Below are positions 12,343 through 22,040 of a stretch of DNA of 64,000 nucleotides, piece after piece. Position 1 is the first letter of the stretch. Each line of letters begins with the position of its first letter. The translations under genes and the position numbers were made by a program. The notes under the pieces were generated by a model. The model was not told the origin of the DNA. It saw only the letters and a program-made list of their open reading frames with translations, and did no database searches. This DNA is from Oidiodendron maius Zn. Its lineage: Eukaryota > Ascomycota > Leotiomycetes > Myxotrichaceae. The DNA lies in assembly GCA_000827325.1 (NCBI GenBank), contig KN832876.1:682001-746000 (forward strand), given 5' to 3'.

Positions 12343-12634
12343 TTATTGGCCATTAGCCTTAGCAGCTAATTTCTGTCAGCATAAAATTTTACATAATGGA
12401 GTAAAAAAAGTACCTAGGTAGACACCAGCAGAGTCGAAAGCAATAATATTTCCGTTGGCGTCGGTCATGACGGAAGCCTCAGCTGGGGGTGTGGTCGCTC
12501 TGACAACGAGGCCTGGGCAATGTGAACACTGGGGTCTGTTGGGACATAGAGGGCAACATACTCTCAGTTTGGGGAGCGGGGGCAGCGAAGGCAAGAGCCA
12601 GAAGGGGGAGAATGGCAACAACGGAGAACTGCAT
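12343..12634 (-). CDS. Small secreted protein, 64-aa precursor (three exons)
   Basis: This gene is easy to miss because its exons are tiny. Exon 1 (12562-12634) encodes MQFSVVAILPLLALAFAAP, a classic signal peptide, then APQTE. Intron 12513-12561 (GTATGT...CAG). Exon 2 (12414-12512) encodes a short hydrophilic stretch with VVRATTPPAEASVMTDANG and GNIIAFDSAGVYL. Intron 12366-12413. Exon 3 (12343-12365) gives AAKANGQ and a stop. An alternative acceptor at 12373-12375 would give EISC instead. The mature part is about 45 aa with no cysteine in the main model. Function unknown: a small secreted wall, effector-like or signalling peptide are all possible. I recognise no family. Phase closes exactly across all three exons. 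Confidence 0.6.
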
Positions 12635-13836
12635 GATTGCTAAGTGGAAATGTGGCGAAGGTAAAAGTCGTCCGGCGACACGTGAAGAATAGAATTAGAC
12701 TGGAAAGAAGAGCAAGAGATGCGATGGAGTGACAGAGATTAAAATGTAGATGGGATGGAATAGGACAGGAAGACGCTGCCTTTTGTACATTCTAGAGACT
12801 CGATACCCTGCTTGCATCGTCGCAGAGCTGTGGGTCGTGACTTCAGGCGAGCAAGATTTGATTCAAAACCGCGCAATTATGACAGTTACGAGAGAACTAC
12901 CAATCATCCAACAATGCAGCTGCGAATGGGCCCTTCGCTGTAGCAGAGTAGGCCGGTGATGATGGATTTGGATGTTCGTTTGCTGATGAGACGAGGGTAG
13001 TTTGAGGCGCGATGGATAAGAACCGAGCAGAGTTGATGCGAGACTTGTTCCGACGGTTCGGGCAGCAAATGAGACGACTGTTGAGCTAGCCATGATGTCA
13101 TGAACCTAAAAGGTCATGAGAGGTAGGGTAGGACTCCATGGCGGCTCGGAACTCCCGTGACGATGTATCAAATGCTGCCTTCGAGTGGCTTCCGCTCGGA
13201 ACACCAAGAGAAGGCTACCCTGCCCGCAATTAAGGGACACTTGTTCCTTTCACAGAAGTATATAACATATACTTCTAGGCACTATGCCATAATTCTTCTC
13301 GAAATTGAACTACTGGATGAATACTACGCAACAAGTAGACAACGGCGAGTGGTCGGCCGAGACAGGCCGAGATGACTTAGGGGCATTTCAGCAGCATCGG
13401 TGGAGCACTTCAGCAGCATCGGTGGAGCACTTGACAGTATCATATATGCATCGGTATCCACACGCCTCTTCCAGATGGACCCGAGCCTGCAGTGTTGCGT
13501 CTGATGCCCAAAGGTTGTTTCGCCAATACGGAAGAGTTGCTTGGACGTCTCAGGATGGATTAGAGGCTTGTGGCTATTTATATAATTTCACGTGCAATAC
13601 TCATCACGTGTGTCAGCTTATGAAGCGGGAAAGGATTGCCAGGCTCTGGAACCCGACCTGCTACGATAGTAATCTTTGACCCCGCTACGGCGGACAGTCC
13701 TGATGTATCTCCCCCGCATCCTCCTCCTCCCTCACCCACGCCTCCCTTTCTCTCCATCCCCCAACGGCGATACATCTGCCTCTCTTCCAGATATCAATAA
13801 TTCGCCGTGGGGGACCCTCACTACTCCACCAACATC
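12635..13836. other. Intergenic region with a weak minus-strand reading frame
   Basis: A 76-codon minus-strand frame at 12863-13093 starts MASSTVVSFAARTVGTSL, which resembles a mitochondrial targeting sequence, and has a possible donor near its 3' part. I could not extend it convincingly, so I do not call a gene. The stretch also holds the perfect tandem repeat listed separately and the 5' leader of the AMMECR1 gene (CT-rich from about 13700). Confidence 0.3.
13387..13430. repeat. Perfect 22-bp tandem duplication
   Basis: Two identical 22-base units, 13387-13408 and 13409-13430, each beginning TTCAGCAGCATCGG. They are non-coding and probably a recent replication-slippage duplication. Confidence 0.9.
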
Positions 13837-14676
13837 ATGGCAACTATCCGACACTGTCTCTACTGCTTCGAGGCCCTGGGTGCCGCACTGGGGCACCGCA
13901 CCCCAATGACCCTCCCCGAAGTCGAAACCTCGTGGGCTACATACCAAAAGAGTCTGCAAGAAGAGGATGAAGAAGATGAAGCAACCGATGTCTCTTCCCC
14001 GTCTAAAATCAGTGGCTCACTTCGAAACCCAACCCTGGCCAGGCTCGGGGGCCGGTCTTCCAGTGGTCTATCCACGCCTTCTTCCTCTTCATCCTCCTCC
14101 CTCGAGCCAAGCACGACCGCAACAACACCAGATATGAGCACCCACTCTCTTCCTGCCATCGACCCCGACGCCGAATACCCACTCTTTGTGACTTGGAACA
14201 CTGCCCGCCCAGGCTCGCGCTCATACTCTCTACGAGGCTGCATCGGGACCTTTGAGGCGCAACCCCTCTCTGAGGGACTCAGCTCCTACGCCTTGGCATC
14301 CGCCCTGCAAGACCACCGCTTCTCACCCATTACACTCTCCGAGTTACCGACGCTCCAGGTCGCCGTCACATTGCTGACAGACTTCGAGGAGGCCGCTGAC
14401 GCCATGGATTGGACGCTCGGCGTGCACGGCATCCGCATCTCGTTCCACGCCCGCGGTCGCCGCTACGGCGCCTGCTACCTCCCCGACGTGGCGGTTGAGC
14501 AAGGCTGGGACAAGGAGGAGACCATCGTGTCGCTGATGCGCAAGGCCGGGTGGAGCGGGAGGCGCGAGAAGTGGACGGAGGTGACGGATTTGAAGGTTGT
14601 GAGGTTCCAGGGCCTGGCGGAGAGTTTGGAGTATGAGGAATTTGCAAAGTGGAGGAAAGCGGTCACGGAAAAGTAA
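13837..14676 (+). CDS. AMMECR1-domain protein
   Basis: 279 aa in a single exon. I start at the ATG at 13837 (MATIRHCLYCFEALGAAL) because the longer frame upstream opens only with GTG and the family begins with this HCxYCFE motif. The AMMECR1 domain is split: an N-terminal piece (1-45), a Ser/Asp/Glu-rich low-complexity insert (about 46-115), then the core with LRGCIGTFEAQPL (hallmark), ALQDHRFSPI, LGVHGIRISF and YLPDVAVEQGW. The family is universal and structurally known, but its biochemical role is unsettled. In fungi the insert length varies. No signal peptide or membrane segment. Confidence 0.9.
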   Translation: MATIRHCLYCFEALGAALGHRTPMTLPEVETSWATYQKSLQEEDEEDEATDVSSPSKISGSLRNPTLARLGGRSSSGLSTPSSSSSSSLEPSTTATTPDMSTHSLPAIDPDAEYPLFVTWNTARPGSRSYSLRGCIGTFEAQPLSEGLSSYALASALQDHRFSPITLSELPTLQVAVTLLTDFEEAADAMDWTLGVHGIRISFHARGRRYGACYLPDVAVEQGWDKEETIVSLMRKAGWSGRREKWTEVTDLKVVRFQGLAESLEYEEFAKWRKAVTEK

Positions 14677-15127
14677 TGAATAATGATGCTGGCGTAATGG
14701 AGAAAAGAGACCGTATGGCCGTTAGAGATAGATGCTGCGCGAGAGAGGTACATGGCGTTGGGATTTTGATTTCGGCGGAAGGTTGGATCGGATTGGGAAT
14801 ATGTTGCCTGGAGCTCTGCGACGGGTTTCTGATGTGAGGGAGCTCATGGGACATAGTTTTTTCCCCCATGGTAATTTGGACTCTCTCGCCTACGGACGAA
14901 CATAATATAGTAAGGCCATACAGACTCCGGTCTGAAGATAGCGATGCTTCTTAAATAAGAGACTTTTTTTATCCTCTTTTTTTTTGTTTTTTTTTGGGAC
15001 TTATTCTATAAGTCTTTCTTTGATCTAGCCTAACTTCTAAAATCACAAGCCTCTATCTAATGTATCTCACTAGCAGCTTAGAGGATTCTAACGCTTCTCA
15101 ATGCATATAAATGCCACCAAATCCTTT
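14677..15127. other. Intergenic, with T-rich tracts
   Basis: 3' flank of AMMECR1 and of the relic that follows. It contains T-runs at about 14963-14995. Nothing else recognised. Confidence 0.4.
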
Positions 15128-15859
15128 CTATTCCACAAGGTTCATGGGCTCACCTTTCGCCCATGAATCCACATCCTCGCCCACCACCCTCTGCAACTTT
15201 TCAATCGAGCTTCTCGCGTACCATGCCACATGCGGACTCAAAATTAGCCTCCCTTCAACCCCTTCCTCCTCCGCAAGACGCACAAGCACGTTCTCCTTTC
15301 TTGCTAGTTCTTTCTCATAGACATCCGTAGCTGTGCCAGTAATACGCTTATCTCTAAGAGCTAGGGTCAGGGCGGCCTCATCGACGATACCCCCGCGAGC
15401 GACATCGATGACGAGTGCGTCTGGACGCATGAGGGCGAATTCATCCGTAGAGAGGAGGGATGTGGTGGAGGAGGACAGGGGGAGGGCGATTACGACCACT
15501 GTGCTGCGCTGAAGAGTTTCTTCAAAGGGGGTCCTGCCTGGGCGGAAGCCAGAGGGTGACGCGCCTTTCCGCTCTGAGATGAAGGCACTTGAACCCCTTG
15601 TATTATCCCATCTCAGATATAAAACGAGCGAGCGAAACTACAGTCAAAATCAAAATACTGGCCAATAACAGAAAAAGATCAAATTGATACTTAAAAAATA
15701 AAAACTTCGTCGTTATAACCATGTTGGCATTGCCAATGCGGGGAGCAATGGTGGTAGGGTCAGTGGTAGTAGAGTACTCAACAAAGGTGTGAAGAGTTGT
15801 GAAGCTTGGAGGGGGGAATAGAGCCCGTCCAGGCGGACAATCTTGATCGGGGCTGCCAT
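15128..15859 (-). pseudogene. Broken D-2-hydroxyacid dehydrogenase
   Basis: A relic of the D-isomer-specific 2-hydroxyacid dehydrogenase family (glycerate / 2-ketoacid reductase type). The N-terminus survives: ATG at 15859, MAAPIKIVRLDGLYSP, then in another frame TTLHTFVEYSTTTDP and IGNANMVITTK, so there is a frameshift near 15812 in a run of C. About 110 unrelated AT-rich bases follow (about 15600-15712). The C-terminal half then resumes at about 15595: ISERKGASPSGFRPGRTPFE, VVVIALPL, DALVIDVARGGIVDE (NAD-loop Arg), TATDVYEKE, LSPHVAW (catalytic His), WAKGEPMNLVE and a stop. About 100 central residues (substrate domain and first part of the Rossmann fold, including GxGxxG) are missing. Both the frameshift and the deletion argue against function. 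Confidence 0.8.
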
Positions 15860-16852
15860 GGTCTCTGACTCTGAAATATATCTGAGGCACGAGAAAAGAA
15901 AGTAGGATCCAGGTTGGAATGATGTAGAATCGAGAGCGTTATTTATTGTTGTCGCCGTCGATATATAGAAATATATATTCCAGCCTCAGTCAGCTAGTAC
16001 GTAACCTGACCAGTGGGTTGGCAACCAGTCAACGGTCGCAGGAAGGGCGTATTGTGGTAATATAGCACTTCCTCTTCCGGGAGGCCCCATATGCTTCTCC
16101 GCGCCGAGAGATTCTGGTTTTCTACGAGAAGGGTGGTTATTCGCACGGAACTCTTTACCATCTCCTTGTGAGTTCTCTCGGCAGTGCTTTCTACCCCCAC
16201 ACGGCTCTGATCTCATACAGTTTCGTGTGGCCCAGTTGGTGACGAGGGTCAGATTCTTCGATGCCCTTCCAAAGCCCAAAACAGAAGATGTCTTCCCCCC
16301 AGTCAGCATCCATGGCGTGGGTCTTGCGTCTGCAGGACACAGGAACTACCGTCCGGCCGGAGATAAGGAGACCCTAAAAATCAGCCAACCTCCACTTCCC
16401 TAGGTCTGCTCGTGTGAGCTCAACCGAAAGGGACGTCAATATCCCTCCTCGAAGGAGCTGATAATGCCCTCCCACCCTCAGCTGAAGTGCTTGAGGCTTC
16501 TTGGACCTGGCACAGAAGTGTGATGGCCTTGCAGTGGGTTTTGGCTTGGACCTCATGGGTGCCAGGTGGCAGTAGAACATGAGGCAGGTGGAAAGTCTGT
16601 GCGGGAATCACAATCACAATTCCTCCAGCACCATCCATCACATTCCTGCCATCACCTTCTCCTGCTCCCTCCCTCTTGAATCCTCCACATCCCCCCCCAC
16701 TTCCTGCGCTTCTCTTCCCATCTTCTCTACGGCTTCATATTTTCCTTTCTTGGACGTGTCCTCAATTCGCCATCTCTCTCGCCGCACATCCTCCCTCTTT
16801 GGAGTCTCAATACGACCTGGTGGCCCGTGTCTCTCTCCCGCCCGCCCCCCCC
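15860..16852. other. Intergenic region before the assembly gap
   Basis: No gene I can name. Between about 16010 and 16330 the + strand carries a protein-like stretch with a few stops (for example VAQLVTRVRFFDALP) that may be another decayed coding fragment; the family was not recognised. From about 16610 the sequence becomes CT/CCC-rich, like the leader of the downstream GTPase gene. Confidence 0.35.
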
Positions 16853-17159
16853 NNNNNNNNNNNNNNNNNNNNNNNNNNNNNNNNNNNNNNNNNNNNNNNN
16901 NNNNNNNNNNNNNNNNNNNNNNNNNNNNNNNNNNNNNNNNNNNNNNNNNNNNNNNNNNNNNNNNNNNNNNNNNNNNNNNNNNNNNNNNNNNNNNNNNNNN
17001 NNNNNNNNNNNNNNNNNNNNNNNNNNNNNNNNNNNNNNNNNNNNNNNNNNNNNNNNNNNNNNNNNNNNNNNNNNNNNNNNNNNNNNNNNNNNNNNNNNNN
17101 NNNNNNNNNNNNNNNNNNNNNNNNNNNNNNNNNNNNNNNNNNNNNNNNNNNNNNNNNNN
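16853..17159. other. Assembly gap (307 N)
   Basis: Unresolved bases bordered by runs of C on both sides, so a GC- or C-rich simple repeat in the GTPase promoter or leader probably stopped assembly. Confidence 0.98.
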
Positions 17160-17296
17160 CCCCGCGTTCCAGCCAACAGCAATTCCCCCGAAACAGTCCA
17201 CCACTCTCGACTTGTCTGTCCCTTACATACCGTCCCTTCCAGAAACAGAAGTACTCTCGTACTCTCCGATCTGACAGCCGACCTCACGCGCCCACA

Positions 17297-18064
17297 ATGG
17301 ACGAGCAGGACCGCATCACCATCACCATCTGCGGCGACGGCGGCTGCGGCAAGTCCTCCATCACCCTTCGCCTTGTGCGCAGCCAGTGGACCAGCGAATA
17401 TGACCCCACGATCGAGGACTCCTACTCGGTGACGCGTCGCCTCGACGGCCAGACATACCACCTCGCCATCACCGACACCGCCGGGCAGGAGGAGTATCGC
17501 GGCATGTGGGCCACCTCCAACCTGCACTCCGACGCCTTCCTGCTCGTCTACGACATCACCAGCACCGCGTCCCTCGACCAGCTGGGTTACTTCAACGATT
17601 TGATTGACATGGAGACGGAGACGCGCCTTGAGAGCGCCGCCCACGACGCGCGCAGGAATAATGGCAAGGCGCTGCAAATGCCGTACGTCCGCCCCATCAA
17701 GATCGTCGCGGGCAATAAGTGCGACCTGCAGGCGCAGCGGCAGGTGTCCGCGCAGACAGGGCTTGAGTGGGCACGTGCCCACGACTGCGGCTTCATGGAG
17801 ACCAGCGCGCGAAACAGCGTCAATATTGAGGAGACCTTTGCGCTGCTGGTGCGCCGCGTGGTGGCCGCGCGGAGGGCGGCAGGGAAGGTGCAGGAGAAGA
17901 GGATGGAGCTGGACCTGGAGCATGGCAGCGGCGCGACGCGCCGGGCCGCGACGGCGCCGCTCACACCACTGCCACCGGAGGAGAAGATGCATTTCCCTGT
18001 GGTGAGGGAGAAGCCCGTCTCAAGGATGAGGGCGTTTCTAAGGATGTTTATGTGTTGGCGCTGA
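17297..18064 (+). CDS. Ras-like small GTPase without a CaaX box
   Basis: 255 aa, single exon, GC-rich. All G motifs are present: P-loop ICGDGGCGKSS (about 10-20), switch I YDPTIEDSY, switch II DTAGQEEYRG (Gln61 equivalent kept), GNKCDL and METSARNS. Between the middle of the domain and GNKCDL there is an extra charged segment (METETRLESAAHDARRNNGK). The C-terminus is basic and ends FLRMFMCWR: one cysteine three residues from the end but no CaaX, so standard farnesylation is not expected. Ras-family GTPases act as membrane-associated switches; this one may attach by the basic and aromatic tail, by palmitoylation, or not at all. It is close to the Ras/Rsr1 branch, but I would not give a symbol. 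Its promoter is partly lost in the N gap. Confidence 0.88.
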   Translation: MDEQDRITITICGDGGCGKSSITLRLVRSQWTSEYDPTIEDSYSVTRRLDGQTYHLAITDTAGQEEYRGMWATSNLHSDAFLLVYDITSTASLDQLGYFNDLIDMETETRLESAAHDARRNNGKALQMPYVRPIKIVAGNKCDLQAQRQVSAQTGLEWARAHDCGFMETSARNSVNIEETFALLVRRVVAARRAAGKVQEKRMELDLEHGSGATRRAATAPLTPLPPEEKMHFPVVREKPVSRMRAFLRMFMCWR

Positions 18065-18737
18065 AAGGCTGCTGCGCGAAATATGCCGGCATGGAAAAAG
18101 GGATTATACTGAAATGGAATATGGTCATAATGGAAAGCTAGGAAATTGGACAGGGACCTTGACGAGAGAGGATTCACATGGCGTTTTGGGACCGAACTGG
18201 ATATGAGAGCAGATGCATAGGAGTTCCGGCCTTTGTTCTTTTATGGATGCTACGTTCAGATGGGATCTGCTAAGATGGGGCGTTCGGAATCTGATGGTTC
18301 TTGAGGATTGATAAACATTCGCGACGATGGGCGTCAGGAGGGATCTTTCTTGGATATATGAAACGATAATTGATACTCAATAGGCGTGGACAGACGTATA
18401 ATATAAAAAGTGCATGATTTGGATCTAAATGTGTTGATGCATTGTGACTTAATATGTATTCAGGCGAGCATAGAAACCATAACAAGATGAAGTGACAGAG
18501 TTAGAGCAGGGAATCTCTTATATTACTCTATCGAGAAAGGTAGGGTACAACCCATACGCCATCCATCCATCCGGATTAAATGCTCAGTTTCTTTTATGCC
18601 CCTTTTATAAATGTAAATTGTACACGGAACCTGGAAACATCCTCTACTATATATACAACTCCCGGTGTCGTAGACTAATATGAGTGTTATAACAGAGCCT
18701 GCAAAGAAAGTAACGGAAGGAAGATTATGGATATAGT
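18065..18737. other. Convergent 3' intergenic region (GTPase / mt-IF2)
   Basis: AT-rich flank between two gene ends. No supported coding sequence. Confidence 0.4.
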
Positions 18738-21700
18738 TTACAGATATCTCTTCTCCTCTTTCTCCTCGTAGCTCTGCACCAGGTCGCCGACTTCGAAATC
18801 CGTCCATTCCTCGAACCCGATGCCGCACTCACTGCCCTTCTTCATCTCCAGCACATCCTTCTTGACGTTCTTGAGACTCGATAGGAGGCCTGTTTGCGAT
18901 AATTAGATACTGCACTAAGGGAAACAGGATATGCGAGAAAAGGAAACGGGCAAGGCATACCATCAAAGACTTTCTCGTCATCACGCATCACCCGCACCTT
19001 CGAGTTATGGCTAATCGTCCCATTGCGGACCTTACACCCTGCAATGTTCTTCATCTGGCGCTTCTTCAGCTTGATGGTGAAGACCTGCGCAATCTCCGCC
19101 TCTCCAGTCACGCGTTGCGTGATGAGCGGCGGGAGGTGCTTTGACAGCTCTGCCTTGACATCGTCCACTAGCCTGTAGATAATATTATGGTTCAGGATGC
19201 TAACTTTGCTCTGTTCCGCCAGGCGTGCGATGTGAGGATCGACAGGTGTGTTGAAGTTGATCAGGTGGCCCTTGGCAGCCGCGGCGTGCTCAACATCGAA
19301 CTCCGAGAGCTGGCCTACGCCGGAGCGCAATACATGTGGCTCGACCTCCTTGTTGCCGACGTGTGCGATGGAGTCGATCACTGCCTCCACGGAGCCGCTC
19401 ACATCGCCCTTGACGATGAAGTAGATGGGCTTGGCGCCGCTGGGCGTCTCTGCTTTTGGCAACAGGCCTTTCTCGCCAGCCTCCTCTGGTAGGGCAGCCA
19501 GGCGTGCAGCGTCCTTCTTCTCCTCGCGCTTTTCCTGCTCAGCCTTGCGAGAGATGTTGACGGCCTCCATGTCCTCGGCCATCTTGTCGCGCTCGATCTT
19601 CTCCAGACGGTAGTCGACGACGGACTTGGCTTTCCCTTCGTCAGGGGCTTGCAGTACTTCGTCGCCCGCCACGGGCTGTTCGCGCCAGCCATCAATTTCG
19701 ACCGGCGTGCCGGGTCCAGCTTCCTCGATCTCAACGCCGGCCTCGTTGCGCAGGCAGCGGATCCGTGCCCAGGTGTTCCCAGCGACGATGAAGTCGCCGG
19801 GGCGAACAGTACCACGACGCACAAGCACAGTAGCTACTTTCCCCATACTTTTGATGCTTGCCTCGAGGACCCAGCCTTCAGCTGGGCCATCTGTCTCAGC
19901 ACGCATGTCCAGAATTTCGGAGAGTGTGATAGCTGCTTCTTCGAGCTCGGCCATGCCCTGCCCGGTCTTTCCACTGACGCAGACTACCTGTGTGTCCCCA
20001 CCGTAGTCTTCGATCTCCACGCCATGGCGAGCGAGGTCTTGCTTGACTCGGTCGATATTGACTTCCGGTTTGTCGATCTTATTGATTGCCACAATGATAG
20101 GTACTTGGGCACCTTTGGCATGGTTAATGGCTTCTATCGTTTGGGGTTTTACACTGTCATCTGCTGCCACAACCAAGATCACGATATCTGTGACGTTTGC
20201 ACCTCGTTGACGCATGCTCAGGAATGCAGCATGTCCTGGCGTGTCGAGGAACGTGATGGTCTTGCCAGAAGGCATTGGAACCGAGAATGCTCCTATATGC
20301 TGAGTGATCCCACCGTGTTCTGTCGCAGCCACGGAGGACTTCCGAAGCCAGTCGAGGAGCGTAGTCTTGCCGTGGTCTACATGTCCCATGATAGTGACAA
20401 CCGGCGGTCTGGGTGGTAAGGAAGACGGATCTTCTGCTGGCTCTCGAGCTTTCAGGTCTTCAGACTCACTGCGGTCAATGATGGCTTCGTAATTGAACTC
20501 CATGGCGATGAGGCCAGCATCCTCAGCATTCAAGATATAATCATGGTTAGTATCCTCGTAGCCAAGTTCCTCCAGTCTTTCAGCAAAATCTTCATATCTC
20601 ATTTTGAGGGCCACCGCAAGGTTGGAAATGCTGATATATTCCGGTAGAAGGATTGGCATAGGTGCAGCGGCCTTTCTAGCTGCTTTCTCTTCTTTTCTCC
20701 TTTTCTTCTCCACTGCTCTCCTCTCGGCTTCACGACGAGCAAAATCATCCTCTTCCTCGTCCTCTTCAACAAACTGCTGGCGGCGCCTTGCCTTATCTCT
20801 ATCTTTGCCTTTTGGGGCAGCACTGTAAGCAGGCTTTGGGGGGTTAAATCGAGCCGGTTGTCGTTTCTGTCTCTCTCCAAATTCCTCGACTATCTCCACA
20901 CTCTCAACCAAACTCTGCTTAGGGACCACGTCTGGAGCTGAGGTGTCTATTTGAGGCCTATACATTCTGATTGGAGCATTCGCGGAAATATCCTTCGTAT
21001 CTTCAGCTTCCAGAGGCGTTGAAACTTTGTTTTGAGAAGAGATATCAGCTGTTCGGGGTTCGGGTGCGGATTTGGATTCCAGGGAGGCTGGAGTCTGCGT
21101 CCGAGACGTTGTATTATCTCCTCGCGGCTCAAATACAGATCTGGACTTCAGTGGTGTATATAGCCCAGATTTGGCGGAGGCTTCGCGCTGTTCTCGGCCT
21201 TCAATAAACCTGATCCTAGCTGAATCAGGAACTTCTCGCGCACCGGGTTCTTTCTTCCGCCTTAAATGGTTCCACTGAGGAACGTGATGGTCCCTCTCTG
21301 GTATTGGTCCAAGCCGCCTTGGCATATTGCCCAGCATAAAATGCCTTGATGGAATGTTATCCCGGCGGCGAGCAACTTCCCTCTCTCTTCGTTGCAAGTC
21401 GAGCTCCTGCGCCTTCCTCTTCTCAATAGCTGACCTTGCTAGAGCCAGCCGATCTGCTTCGGACATTGGCACAGGTCGACCAGCTCGAGTAGATTCCGGC
21501 CCACCGCCCCGGATATTGACTTCCCTTGCGGTCTCTATCTTGTTCCGTTCCAACATGAGCTCCCTGGCGCGCTTTTCGTGCGGGAGAAGGTCTTCCGCAT
21601 TAGCAGCCGAGCCATTCAGCTCATCAGAGCTTGCATTACTTGTCTGCGTATCGCCTCCTTCCTGTCTTGATCTCCCCCAACTTCCTGTGAATCCTGCTTG

Positions 21701-22040
21701 TGCTGCGGCCCCATTTGTAGATGTTGGTCGACCCCAGCTAGCAGTCGAGCCGCGAACAAGTCCTCCTGTCCGCCCAAAAGACGGTACGGGGCGGGAATTC
21801 TTCGAATTCGATGGATCAACATCCTCTCTTCTTGGGGCAGCTCCCGTCGCCGAAGACTCCCGCAATGGTTGGGACGATTGTAGAAATCGTCGCTGCGAGC
21901 GAGCTGCCGGACCTACTTGCAACCTGTGAGCGCAAAAGGCGCATATCGACGAACTCGAGGGCTCCTACTTTATGGTTAGGTTAGAATTCCACGGTTATGG
22001 CAATAAGTAAGTATACCTTTAATAAAGGACGTGCCCTCAT
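18738..22040 (-). CDS. IFM1: Mitochondrial translation initiation factor IF-2
   Basis: Exons (5' to 3'): 22017-22040, 18961-21964 and 18738-18889, giving about 1059 aa. Exon 1 encodes only MRARPLLK and exon 2 continues [15 protein letters not shown], a typical mitochondrial N-terminus with a CxFC motif. Then come a long charged disordered region, the IF2 N-domain ([17 protein letters not shown]), the G domain at about residues 525-690 ([27 protein letters not shown]), domain II, domain III with IKGDVSGS-like [13 protein letters not shown], and a C1/C2 end including AGCKVRNG. The last exon adds [20 protein letters not shown] and the fMet-tRNA-binding tail end. It delivers initiator tRNA to the mitoribosome. 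The 8-residue first exon rests on splice signals and phase. Confidence 0.93.

Noticed and set aside
12863-13093. 76-codon minus frame with a mitochondrial-like start
   Set aside because: No convincing continuation exon or family; listed only within the intergenic note.
16579-17992. Several long frames on both strands crossing the N gap
   Set aside because: Their length comes from 307 unknown bases and from GC-rich antisense of the Ras-like gene; no family sequence outside that gene.
19649-20419. 256-codon + frame
   Set aside because: Antisense to the G domain of mitochondrial IF2; composition and motifs belong to the minus-strand gene.
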